From Chloroflexota bacterium (GTDB lineage Bacteria; Chloroflexota; Limnocylindria; Limnocylindrales; CSP1-4): a DNA stretch of 31,141 nucleotides. The notes under the pieces were generated by a model that made no database searches, was not told the DNA's origin, and saw nothing but the letters and a program-made list of their open reading frames with translations. A program made the position numbers and the translations under genes. Numbering within the stretch: the stretch's first letter is position 1; each line of letters begins with the position of its first letter. The stretch spans positions 1 to 31,141 of the forward strand of contig JAKAMV010000021.1 of the NCBI GenBank assembly GCA_021812735.1, given 5' to 3'. Shown in pieces: positions 1 to 7,083 of the stretch.

Positions 1-745
1 GCAGCACGCGGGCGCCCAGGGTGGCCCCGGCGAGGACGCCCAGCGCGACGGGCGCCGCGAGCGTCGGGTCCACGTCGCCGCGGCCGAGGTAGATCCCTGC
101 AGACGCCGCCGCCGTGACGCCGATCATGAAGTTGCTCGTTGCCGAGCTGACCTTCATCGGCAGGCGCATCGCCCCGTCCATCGCGAGCACCTTGAGGGCG
201 CCCGAGCCGATGCCCAGCAGGCCCGACACCACGCCCGCTCCGGCCATCAGGACGAAGCCCAGGGGCACGCGCTGTGCAGCGTACGGGACGTCGCGGCCGA
301 GCCGGGCGTCGGGGTACTCGCCGACGAGGCGCATCCGGGCGGCCAGGGGCGAGGCCTCGACGACCGGCGGCAGCTCCTCGCCCAGCCGGAAGGCCTGCTG
401 GACGGCCGAGAACAGCAGCACGATCCCCAGCAGGATGTACAGGGCAGCCGGCGCCACGACGGCGGCGAGCAGCGCCCCGCACACCGCTCCCGTCGTCGTG
501 GCCAGCTCGAGGAACATGCCCACCCGCATGTCGGTCATCCGGTCGCGCACGTACGCGGCCGCGGCCCCCGAGCTGGTGGCGATGACGCTCACGATGCTGG
601 CGCCGATGGCGAGCCGGATGTCGACGCCGAACAGGATGGTCAGGGCGGGCACCACCAGGATGCCGCCGCCGACGCCGGCGAGCGCGCCGATCACGCCGGC
701 CAGGAGCGACACGAAGAAGATCCCGATATCGGCGCTGAATGTCAC
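1..745 (-). CDS. TSUP family (TauE/SafE) membrane transporter, C-terminal end outside window
   Basis: Reading the reverse complement from a GTG at 745 gives 248 residues running off the left edge without a stop. Seen: repeated hydrophobic segments and the two internal-repeat signatures of this family, GALAGVGGGILVVPAL near residues 18-35 in the first half and SGLLGIGSGALKVLAM in the second half, followed by SSATSNFMIG. Known: TSUP proteins are 7-8 helix inner-membrane permeases, usually exporting or importing sulfite, sulfonates or other organosulfur anions; the substrate cannot be read from sequence. The gene is divergent from mutY and shares a roughly 100-nt promoter region with it. No Shine-Dalgarno is obvious before the GTG, so the exact start is uncertain. 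The protein is probably complete in the neighbouring sequence. Confidence 0.85.
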   Translation of the reverse strand, partial: MTFSADIGIFFVSLLAGVIGALAGVGGGILVVPALTILFGVDIRLAIGASIVSVIATSSGAAAAYVRDRMTDMRVGMFLELATTTGAVCGALLAAVVAPAALYILLGIVLLFSAVQQAFRLGEELPPVVEASPLAARMRLVGEYPDARLGRDVPYAAQRVPLGFVLMAGAGVVSGLLGIGSGALKVLAMDGAMRLPMKVSSATSNFMIGVTAAASAGIYLGRGDVDPTLAAPVALGVLAGATLGARVL

Positions 746-835
746 GCGGGCGCACCAGTCTCTGTCTGGGGGTGGGCGCCCAGTATCGCCCGAGTCGGCG
801 ATCCGGGCGGCCGACGCCGTCCGCGCCTCGCGCCG

Positions 836-841
836 TACCCT
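836..841 (+). promoter_or_regulatory. -10 element of a probable leaderless mutY promoter
   Basis: TACCCT lies exactly 7 nt before the GTG start of mutY. There is no Shine-Dalgarno in between, so transcription would start at or next to the GTG. The surrounding GTACCCTTGCG is repeated before nnrE with identical spacing. Confidence 0.55.
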
Positions 842-848
842 TGCGAGC

Positions 849-1835
849 GTGGCCGGAACCCTCGATCCCGACGCCCTCGTCCCGCCTGCGGCCCGCGTGG
901 CGATCCTGTCGTGGTACGCGGCGCACGGCCGGCGGCTGGCGTTCCGGGCAACGAGGGACCCGTACGCTGTGCTGGTCTCGGAGATGATGGCGCAGCAGAC
1001 GCAGGCCGCCCGGGCAGCGGAGGCGTGGACGGCGTGGACGACCCGCTGGCCGACGGCTGCGGACCTCGCCGCGGCCCCGCTCGCCGCGGTGCTGCGGGCC
1101 TGGGCCGGCCTGGGCTACAACCGTCGGGCGCTCGCCCTGCACCGGGCCGCCCAGACGATCGTGGCGGACTACGGTGGCCGCGTGCCGCGCGACGCCGACG
1201 CGCTCCGGCGTCTGCCGGGCGTCGGGCCGTACACGGCGCGGGCCGTGGCGGCCATCGCGTTCGACGAGCCGGTCGGAGCCGTGGACACCAACGTGCGCAG
1301 GGTGCTGGGCAGGATCGCCGCCGGCGGGCCCGGGGCGTTGACGGACCGGGCGGCGCAGGCGCTCGCCGATGCCGTGGTGCCGCGGGACGAGGCTGCCGCC
1401 TGGACGCACGCCCTGATGGACGTGGGCGCCCTGCTGTGCGCCCCGCGCAGCCCCGTCTGCAGCAAGTGCCCGGCCGCCCCCTGGTGCCGGTACGCGGCGG
1501 GGGAGCGGGCTGGCGATTCCCGGCGCGTCGCCCCGCGCCAGTCCCGGCCCGCGCTGCGATTCCGCGCCACCACGCGCTGGCTCCGCGGGCGGGTGCTCCA
1601 GCGCGCCCGCGAGGCGCGGGACGGGGAGTGGGTCGAATTTCCTGATGCGATCGGCGAGCACCGGCCTGCGGCGGTCCGGGAGGCGGTCCAGGCGCTCGCG
1701 GCCGAGGGGCTGCTCGAGGCCCGGGACGCGGCCGGGGCTATTGAAGCGCGCCTGCCCGCGACCGCCCCGGGACATTCGGCAGGTTCGGGCCGGGGCGGCG
1801 GGCCGGGGGCGCCCGTGCCGCCGCGGAGCAGCTGA
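849..1835 (+). CDS. mutY: A/G-specific adenine glycosylase MutY
   Basis: Base-excision repair enzyme that removes adenine mispaired with 8-oxoguanine. The 328-residue product from GTG 849 contains the catalytic helix SEMMAQQTQ (Glu45), the helix-hairpin-helix LPGVGPYTA (122-130), the catalytic Asp146 in VDTNVRRV, and a four-cysteine [4Fe-4S] loop at Cys197, 204, 207 and 213 with the classic 6-2-5 spacing. After the cluster only about 115 residues remain. They look like a short winged-helix-like tail ending in a Gly/Pro-rich stretch, not the Nudix-like 8-oxoG recognition domain of E. coli MutY. The short form is typical of actinobacterial-type MutY proteins. The start was chosen because homology begins just after it and a -10 element sits 7 nt upstream; the reading frame extends to 114 but that part is antisense to the TSUP gene. 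Confidence 0.93.
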   Translation: MAGTLDPDALVPPAARVAILSWYAAHGRRLAFRATRDPYAVLVSEMMAQQTQAARAAEAWTAWTTRWPTAADLAAAPLAAVLRAWAGLGYNRRALALHRAAQTIVADYGGRVPRDADALRRLPGVGPYTARAVAAIAFDEPVGAVDTNVRRVLGRIAAGGPGALTDRAAQALADAVVPRDEAAAWTHALMDVGALLCAPRSPVCSKCPAAPWCRYAAGERAGDSRRVAPRQSRPALRFRATTRWLRGRVLQRAREARDGEWVEFPDAIGEHRPAAVREAVQALAAEGLLEARDAAGAIEARLPATAPGHSAGSGRGGGPGAPVPPRSS

Positions 1836-1871
1836 GGGCCCTCGGCACAGGAACCCGCCGGTCGGGCACGG

Positions 1872-1877
1872 TACCCT
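1872..1877 (+). promoter_or_regulatory. -10 element of a probable leaderless nnrE promoter
   Basis: TACCCT is 7 nt before the GTG start of nnrE, and the block GTACCCTTGCG is identical to that in front of mutY. No ribosome binding site is visible in the spacer. Confidence 0.55.
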
Positions 1878-1884
1878 TGCGGCC

Positions 1885-2667
1885 GTGCCCTCCGAGACCG
1901 CGCCCCTCCCCGGCGACGACCCCACCCTCGTCGCGCTCTCGCTCGACGAGCTGGAGCTGCGCTGGGCGGGTGCGGCCGCCCGCGGGGCGATCTCCGCGGA
2001 GGCCATGACGGGCGCCGACCGCAAGGCCCAGGCGCTCGGGGTCGGGGGCGAGGCGCTGATGGAGCACGCCGGGACCGCGGTGGCCGCGGCCGCCCGGGCG
2101 CTGCTGGCCCACAACGGGCGCGAGGGCCGGCCGGTGCTCGTGCTGGGCGGCCCCGGCAACAACGGCGGCGACGGCTTCGTCGCTGCTCGGAGGCTGGCCG
2201 CCTGGGGTGTCCCGGTGATCGCGGTGCTGGTGTCCGGCGACGAGCGACCCGGCACCCCCGATGCGGCGCGGAACTGGAGGCGGCTCGACGGCCTCGCGGG
2301 GGTGACCTGCATCCACGCCCCGGTCGCGCGCGACGTGGTGATCCTGGCACAGGGGATCGAGAGGGCGGGGATCATCGTCGACGCTCTGCTGGGCACCGGT
2401 GTCAAGGGCCGGCTGCGCGAGCCGATCCGCAGTGCGGTCGAGGTGATCCAGCGAGCCCGCGACGCCGGCACGCCGGTCCTCGCCGTGGACACCCCCACGG
2501 CCGTCAACCTCACGTCGGGCGACCCGTCCGAGCCCGTGGTCCGCGCCGACCTCACAGTCACGTTCCATCGGCCGAAGCTGGGTCTGCAGACTCGCCTCGG
2601 CCGGGCACTGGCCGGTCGAGTGCTGGTGGCGCCGATCGGCATTCCGCTGGAGGCTGACCGTGGCTGA
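1885..2667 (+). CDS. nnrE: NAD(P)H-hydrate epimerase (YjeF N-terminal domain)
   Basis: Repairs damaged nicotinamide cofactor by epimerising R-NAD(P)HX to the S form. The 260-residue product starting at GTG 1885 has the YjeF_N signatures MEHAGTAVA and the phosphate-binding loop GGPGNNGGDGFVAARRL, followed by VDALLGTGVKG and a C-terminal TVTFHRPKLGL. In most homologues the catalytic segment reads VDIPSG; here it is VDTPTAV, so the Asp is kept but the following Ser-Gly is not. Only the epimerase domain is present: the ADP/ATP-dependent dehydratase domain (NnrD), often fused C-terminally, must be elsewhere. The first about 45 residues are a non-conserved extension. The stop overlaps the start of the next gene by 8 nt, indicating translational coupling. 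Confidence 0.85.
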   Translation: MPSETAPLPGDDPTLVALSLDELELRWAGAAARGAISAEAMTGADRKAQALGVGGEALMEHAGTAVAAAARALLAHNGREGRPVLVLGGPGNNGGDGFVAARRLAAWGVPVIAVLVSGDERPGTPDAARNWRRLDGLAGVTCIHAPVARDVVILAQGIERAGIIVDALLGTGVKGRLREPIRSAVEVIQRARDAGTPVLAVDTPTAVNLTSGDPSEPVVRADLTVTFHRPKLGLQTRLGRALAGRVLVAPIGIPLEADRG

Positions 2668-2896
2668 CCGCGGCCCGGCCCCGGAGCCCCGCCCGGGATC
2701 GCGCCAGCCAGGCGTCCGAGAGGTCCTCCTCGTCGCCGCCGTCGTCGTCGCGCTCGTCCTGGCCGCTGCCGCGCTCACGGCCATCCTGCCGCGAGAGGTG
2801 CAGGCGGTCGTGTTCCACACCCCTCTCCTGATCGCGGTGCTCGTCCTTGGCACCGCGGTCGTCCTGTGGCGCATCCTGCGTGCGCCGAGTCCCTGA
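2660..2896 (+). CDS. Small membrane protein with two predicted helices
   Basis: A 78-residue protein starting at GTG 2660 inside the end of nnrE. After a Pro/Arg-rich N-terminal tail of about 20 residues it has two hydrophobic segments, roughly residues 22-43 (Val/Ala/Leu-rich) and 55-73, separated by a short loop containing PREVQ. It ends in a short basic tail. No known family is recognised. Overlap with nnrE and only 10 nt to glpD place it in the same transcript. GlpD is a membrane-peripheral enzyme, so a role near it is conceivable, but this is only positional inference. Confidence 0.6.
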   Translation: MADRGPAPEPRPGSRQPGVREVLLVAAVVVALVLAAAALTAILPREVQAVVFHTPLLIAVLVLGTAVVLWRILRAPSP

Positions 2897-2906
2897 GGTC
2901 GCCGCC

Positions 2907-4556
2907 ATGCCTGACCAGCCGCACACCGCGTCCCGTCCGCCGCTCGCCACTCGGGGTGCCGATCTCGAGCACCTGACCCGCGAGACCTGGGACGTCCTGA
3001 TCGTCGGCGGCGGCATCGTCGGCTGCGGGGCCCTGCTCGACGCGGCCAGCCGGGGCCTGCGGGCGGCGCTCATCGAGCAGGACGACATCGCGGTGGGGAC
3101 GTCCTCCCGGTCCAGCCGGCTCGTCCACGGCGGCCTGCGCTACCTCGAGCAGTTCCATGTCGGCCTCGTCCGGGAGGCGCTCCATGAGCGTGCCCGGCTG
3201 CTGGAGCTGGCGCCCCACCTCGTCCGGCTCGAGAAGTTCCTGTTCCCGCTGTACGGCCGTCCGGCCGTGACGCGCTCCTTCTACGAGTCGGGCATGGTGC
3301 TCTACGACCTCCTCGGGTCGGCGAAGCGGGGCGGCCGCCACCACCACCTCTCGGTGGACGCTGCGCTCGAGCTGGCGCCCGACCTCCGTCGAGAGGGACT
3401 GCAGGGAGCCATGCTGTACAGCGACGGCATGGAGGACGACGCCCGGTACACCCTGGCGGTCCTGCGGACGGCGATCCGCGAGGGCGGCCTCGCGGTCACC
3501 CGGGTCACGGCCGTCAAGGCCATCCGGGACGGCGGGCGCGTCGCCGGCGCCACCGTCCGGGACGAGCTGACAGGCGTCGAGCTCGACGTCCGCGCGGCCG
3601 CCGTCCTCGACGCCACCGGCGTCTGGGGGGCCAGGCCCGACCGGCCCTTCGGCTCGGAGAAGGCGACGTTCAACGTCTTGCCGTCTCGCGGCAGCCACAT
3701 CCTGGTGCCGCGCGAACGGATCGAGGTCCGCACCGGTGTCACCATCCGGGTGCCGGGCAAGGTCGCGTTCATGGTCCCGTGGCCGCGGCACTGGGTCATC
3801 GGGACCACGGACGACCCGTTCACCGGGCCGGTGGACAGGCCGTCCGCGAGCGGTCCGGAGGTCGAGAGGATCCTCGCCGCGGTCAACAGCGCGTTCGACG
3901 TGGGCCTCTCCCGCGAGGACATCGTGGGCACGTACGCCGGGCTCCGGCCGCTCATCGCGCCGTCGGGCGCCAGCTCCACCGTGAAGGTGTCGCGCGAGCA
4001 CAAGGTCGCCGTCGAGGACCGCGGCCTGGTGCGCATCAGCGGCGGCAAGTACACGACCTACCGCCTGATGGCCAGCGACGCGATCGACGCGGTGCTGGGC
4101 GCGGACGCGAAGGACCGCCCGTCGGGCACGGCCGACCTGCCGATCATCGGCGCCGCGCCGCGGCCGGAGCTGGACGCGCTGATCGCGCGGCTCTCCCGGG
4201 AGCCGGGCATGGACGTGGAGTCGGCGCGGTCGCTCGTGGACCGCCACGGCACCGAGGCTGAGACGGTCGTCGAGCTGGGACGCCGGCGCGACCTGATCCG
4301 GCCACTGGTCGCGGGCCAGCCGATGATCGAGGCCGAGGTGGCCTGGGCGGCTGAGCACGAGCTCGCCCTGTCCCTCGACGACGTCCTCGCGCGCCGCATG
4401 CGCCTCGCGATGACGCTCCGCGACCGCGGCGAGTCGATCGCCTCGCGCGTGGCCGCCATCGCCGGGGACGTCCTGGGCTGGGACGCGCCCCGCCAAGCCA
4501 TCGAGGCGGCGCGGTACCTCGAGGGCGCCCACCGCGAGTTCGACGTCCCCGCGTAG
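2907..4556 (+). CDS. glpD: FAD-dependent glycerol-3-phosphate dehydrogenase GlpD
   Basis: Oxidises sn-glycerol-3-phosphate to dihydroxyacetone phosphate and passes electrons from FAD to the membrane quinone pool. The 549-residue product from ATG 2907 shows the N-terminal Rossmann motif VLIVGGGIVGCGALLDAA, the family signature SSRSSRLVHGGLRYLEQF, a mid-region IGTTDDPFTGP, and the substrate/FAD segment ISGGKYTTYRLMA near residue 375. A C-terminal helical DAO_C domain follows (about 400-530). Length is normal for the family. The longer open frame to 2847 was rejected because it covers the upstream gene. There is no glpK, glpF or regulator in view, so whether this serves glycerol catabolism or lipid turnover is open. 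Confidence 0.93.
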   Translation: MPDQPHTASRPPLATRGADLEHLTRETWDVLIVGGGIVGCGALLDAASRGLRAALIEQDDIAVGTSSRSSRLVHGGLRYLEQFHVGLVREALHERARLLELAPHLVRLEKFLFPLYGRPAVTRSFYESGMVLYDLLGSAKRGGRHHHLSVDAALELAPDLRREGLQGAMLYSDGMEDDARYTLAVLRTAIREGGLAVTRVTAVKAIRDGGRVAGATVRDELTGVELDVRAAAVLDATGVWGARPDRPFGSEKATFNVLPSRGSHILVPRERIEVRTGVTIRVPGKVAFMVPWPRHWVIGTTDDPFTGPVDRPSASGPEVERILAAVNSAFDVGLSREDIVGTYAGLRPLIAPSGASSTVKVSREHKVAVEDRGLVRISGGKYTTYRLMASDAIDAVLGADAKDRPSGTADLPIIGAAPRPELDALIARLSREPGMDVESARSLVDRHGTEAETVVELGRRRDLIRPLVAGQPMIEAEVAWAAEHELALSLDDVLARRMRLAMTLRDRGESIASRVAAIAGDVLGWDAPRQAIEAARYLEGAHREFDVPA

Positions 4557-4612
4557 CGGGCCTGCCGCCGCGCTGGCGCACCAGCGAGCAGCTCGCCTGG
4601 ATCGGCGCCCGG

Positions 4613-4638
4613 GCCACCCGGGCCCGGGCCCGGGTGGC
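4613..4638. repeat. Perfect 26-nt GC palindrome after glpD
   Basis: GCCACCCGGGCC followed by CG and then its exact reverse complement. It lies 57 nt after the glpD stop. It would form a 12-bp hairpin in RNA but has no U-tract after it, so it may end or protect the glpD transcript, or be a protein binding site. Confidence 0.6.
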
Positions 4639-4710
4639 GAACCGGGCGTCTACCACCGCGACCTGAGAGGCGGCTGAAAATTGGGTATCGCCACGCTCGC
4701 AGAATGAGGG

Positions 4711-4716
4711 TAGAGT
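4711..4716 (+). promoter_or_regulatory. Candidate -10 element for the zinc-ribbon gene
   Basis: TAGAGT occurs in the only AT-richer patch before the gene at 4837. It would give a leader of roughly 115 nt. No convincing -35 hexamer is present at 17 nt (a TTGGGT lies too far away, 24 nt). Confidence 0.35.
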
Positions 4717-4836
4717 GCGACCGCGCGGATCGCCGCGCGCAGCTCACACCCGTTCGCGCGCACGACAACCTGGTCTCCTCCGGATTTGCCTCGAGGGCCT
4801 CGTCTAGAAGCGGCGACATCTGGAGGACATCGGCAC

Positions 4837-5229
4837 GTGGCCGACAAGACCCTGACCTGCTCGGACTGCAACATGGAGTTCGCCTTCACCGAGCGCGAGC
4901 AGGCCTTCTACGCAGAGAAGGGATTCTCAGAGCCTCGGCGCTGCCCGTCGTGCCGCGCCAGCCGCAAGCAGGCCCGCTCCGGCGGTGACAGCAGCTACGG
5001 CGGCGGCTCGTACTCGGGCGGCGGCTACGATTCCGGGTACGGTGGCGGCGGCTACTCCGCGGGCGGCTACGGCGGCGGCGGCGGCTTCGGCAACCGCAGC
5101 AGCGGGCCGCGAGAGATGTTCACGGCGACCTGCAGCAGCTGCGGGCGCGAGGCTCGCGTGCCGTTCCGCCCCACGAACGGCAAGCCGGTCTACTGCTCTG
5201 ATTGCTTCCGCTCGCAGCGGGGCGGCTGA
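4837..5229 (+). CDS. Two-zinc-ribbon protein with Gly/Tyr/Ser-rich linker
   Basis: The 130-residue product from GTG 4837 (GGAGGA 9 nt upstream) has three parts. Residues 5-45 form a zinc-ribbon-like domain with Cys8/Cys11 and Cys36/Cys39, resembling the probable zinc-binding domain PF13451. Residues 49-88 are low complexity, almost only Gly, Ser and Tyr (units such as GGGSYSGGGYDSGYGG). Residues 95-125 form a second CxxC...CxxC ribbon with Cys99/102 and Cys120/123 around VPFRPTNGKPVYC. Similar proteins occur in Chloroflexota and candidate phyla, with no established function. The Gly/Tyr linker resembles RNA-binding or condensate-forming segments of cold-shock and glycine-rich proteins, which is inference. 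It is a single-gene transcript: its own candidate promoter upstream and a strong terminator 16 nt after the stop. Confidence 0.8.
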   Translation: MADKTLTCSDCNMEFAFTEREQAFYAEKGFSEPRRCPSCRASRKQARSGGDSSYGGGSYSGGGYDSGYGGGGYSAGGYGGGGGFGNRSSGPREMFTATCSSCGREARVPFRPTNGKPVYCSDCFRSQRGG

Positions 5230-5244
5230 GCGCCGCATCGCTCG

Positions 5245-5279
5245 ACCGGGCCGCGGCGACGCGGCCCGGTTCTGCGTCT
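5245..5279 (+). terminator. Intrinsic terminator after the zinc-ribbon gene
   Basis: A perfect 11-bp stem, ACCGGGCCGCG (5245-5255) and CGCGGCCCGGT (5260-5270), closes a GCGA tetraloop and is followed by a T-rich TCTGCGTCT. It lies 16 nt after the stop at 5229. Confidence 0.7.
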
Positions 5280-5311
5280 AGGGGGACCCGGCCTCCATCG
5301 AGCGCGGGCCG

Positions 5312-5491
5312 CTGCCCGTTTGGCGGGCGGCCCGACGCCGCTGCCCGCTGGGCGGGCACTCCGGCGCAGATGCCCGCTGGGCGGGCACGCTGACACACGA
5401 TGCTGCCCGAATCCCGACGCTGTGGCCCGCCTCGCGTGTCAGGCTGCCCAGTGATCGGGCACGTGCGCATCGTCGCCCGCTGGACGGGCAC
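5312..5491. repeat. Array of short palindromes spaced about 29 nt upstream of the lpdA operon
   Basis: Five copies of a hairpin-forming core related to TGCCCGCTGGGCGGGCA begin near 5313, 5342, 5371, 5445 and 5474. Neighbouring copies are 29 nt apart except for a 74-nt gap between the third and fourth that holds a decayed half-copy near 5404. The stems (TGCCCG/CGGGCA) are conserved while the 5-nt loops and the roughly 11-nt separators vary. This fills most of the gap between the terminator at 5279 and lpdA; no gene is visible in it. Confidence 0.65.
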
Positions 5492-5549
5492 GCTGCGAGG
5501 GGGCGACGCGGGCGCCGGACGCACGTGAGTCGCCCGCGCCCCCGCGGTG

Positions 5550-5555
5550 TAGGAT
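5550..5555 (+). promoter_or_regulatory. Candidate -10 element of the lpdA operon
   Basis: TAGGAT lies about 70 nt before the ATG of lpdA and 60 nt downstream of the palindrome array, so the array would be placed like a set of upstream activator or operator sites. The -35 region has no good match. Confidence 0.4.
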
Positions 5556-5625
5556 CGGCTTCGTCGTCCTGCGCCGGTGGCGCATCGCCCCACCCTCCCG
5601 AAGCCCAGCGGAGTGACCTGAATCC

Positions 5626-7047
5626 ATGGCCGTCGGCTCGTCCAACTCGTTCGACCTCATCGTCCTCGGTGCGGGCACCGGCGGGTACGCTGCCGCGTTC
5701 CGCGCCTCCCAGCTGGGCCTGCGGGTGGCGCTGGTGGACGAGGGGAAGATCGGCGGCACGTGCCTCCACCGCGGCTGCATTCCCACCAAGGCCCTGCTGG
5801 AATCCGCGGCCGTGGTCCAGCGGGTGGCACACGCGGCGGACTTCGGGGTCAACGTCCCGGGTGCGGCGGTCATCGACTACGCCAAGGTCGCCCAGCGGCG
5901 CGACATGGTGGTCAACCGGATGTGGAAGGGCCTCGGCAGCCTGGTCAAGAAGTACAACGTGACGTGGGTTGAGGGCCGCGGTCGGCTCGACGGGGCCCAC
6001 AAGGTGCGCGTGAGGGGCGTCGACGCCAACGAGGTGATCCTCGAGGCGACCGACGTGATCCTGGCCACCGGCTCGCGCGTGAAGTCGCTGCCCGGAATCA
6101 CGCCGGACGGAGTGCGCATCGTGACCAGTGACGACGTGCTCAGGATGTCCACCCTGCCCAGGAGCGTCATCGTCATCGGCGCCGGCGCCGTGGGCGTCGA
6201 GTTCGCGTCGTTCTACCATGACATGGGCGCCGCGGTGACCCTGCTCGAGTACCTGTCGGCGGTCGTCCCGCTCGAGGACGTCGAGGTCTCGAGGGAGCTC
6301 GAGCGGACCTTCACCCGACGGGGCATCAAGGTGATGACCAGCGCCCGCTTCGACCCGGCATCGGTCCTGGCCGGCGACGAGGGCGTGCGGATCACGGTGG
6401 GCCCCGACGGCGGCCAGGCCGAGGAGATGGCCGCCGAGATGCTGCTCGTGGCGGCAGGGCGCGCCGCCAACGTCGAGGACGTGGGCCTCGAGACCACGGC
6501 GGCCGAGGTGGACCGCGGCATCGTGAAGGTGGACGGCCTGATGCGCACCCGCGAGCCGCACCTGTACGCCATCGGCGACATCGTCGGGGGGCTGCAGCTC
6601 GCGCACACGGCGGCGCACGAGGGGATGATCGCCGCGCACGTGATCGCCGGCGAGCAGGACGTCCACCCGATGGACTACGTCCGCCAGCCGCGCGCGACGT
6701 ACTGCCGCCCCGAGATCGCGTCGGTGGGCCTGACCCAGCAGCAGTGCGAGGCGCAGGGCATCCCCGTCAAGGTGGGCAAGGTTCCGTTCCAGGCCGTGGG
6801 CAAGGCGATCATCGGCGGCGAGTACGAGGGCTTCGCCAAGATCGTCGGCCACGCGGAGACCGACGAGACGCTGGGCGTCCACATCATCGGCCCGCACGCG
6901 ACCGATCTGATCGCCGAGGCGTCGGTGGCGCTCTCGCTCGAGGCGACGCCGTGGGAGATCGGGGCGGCCACGCACGCGCACCCGACCCTGTCGGAGGTCC
7001 TGGGCGAGGCGGCGATGGCCGTGGACGGACGGTCGATCAACTTCTAG
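5626..7047 (+). CDS. lpdA: Dihydrolipoyl dehydrogenase (E3)
   Basis: Reoxidises the dihydrolipoyl arm of the 2-oxoacid dehydrogenase complex with NAD+. The 473-residue protein shows the FAD-binding LIVLGAGTGGYAAA, the redox disulfide in GGTCLHRGCIPTK (Cys46 and Cys51), the NAD-binding VIGAGAVGVEFASF near residue 185, the FAD segment YAIGDIVGG, and the C-terminal catalytic HAHPTLSE with the His-Glu pair. Length is standard. It is the first gene of an operon running lpdA, E1 alpha, E1 beta, small gene, E2, lipA. The gap to E1 alpha is 36 nt. The ribosome binding site is weak (GGAG 13 nt upstream), but homology begins immediately at this ATG. Confidence 0.95.
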   Translation: MAVGSSNSFDLIVLGAGTGGYAAAFRASQLGLRVALVDEGKIGGTCLHRGCIPTKALLESAAVVQRVAHAADFGVNVPGAAVIDYAKVAQRRDMVVNRMWKGLGSLVKKYNVTWVEGRGRLDGAHKVRVRGVDANEVILEATDVILATGSRVKSLPGITPDGVRIVTSDDVLRMSTLPRSVIVIGAGAVGVEFASFYHDMGAAVTLLEYLSAVVPLEDVEVSRELERTFTRRGIKVMTSARFDPASVLAGDEGVRITVGPDGGQAEEMAAEMLLVAAGRAANVEDVGLETTAAEVDRGIVKVDGLMRTREPHLYAIGDIVGGLQLAHTAAHEGMIAAHVIAGEQDVHPMDYVRQPRATYCRPEIASVGLTQQQCEAQGIPVKVGKVPFQAVGKAIIGGEYEGFAKIVGHAETDETLGVHIIGPHATDLIAEASVALSLEATPWEIGAATHAHPTLSEVLGEAAMAVDGRSINF

Positions 7048-7083
7048 CGTCCGCGCCCCCCGCGGGCGCAGCTCAGAGGGGCG

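Noticed and set aside
5312..5491. CRISPR array
   Set aside because: Copies are palindromes of about 17 nt separated by about 11 nt, the copies are imperfect, and no cas genes are present.
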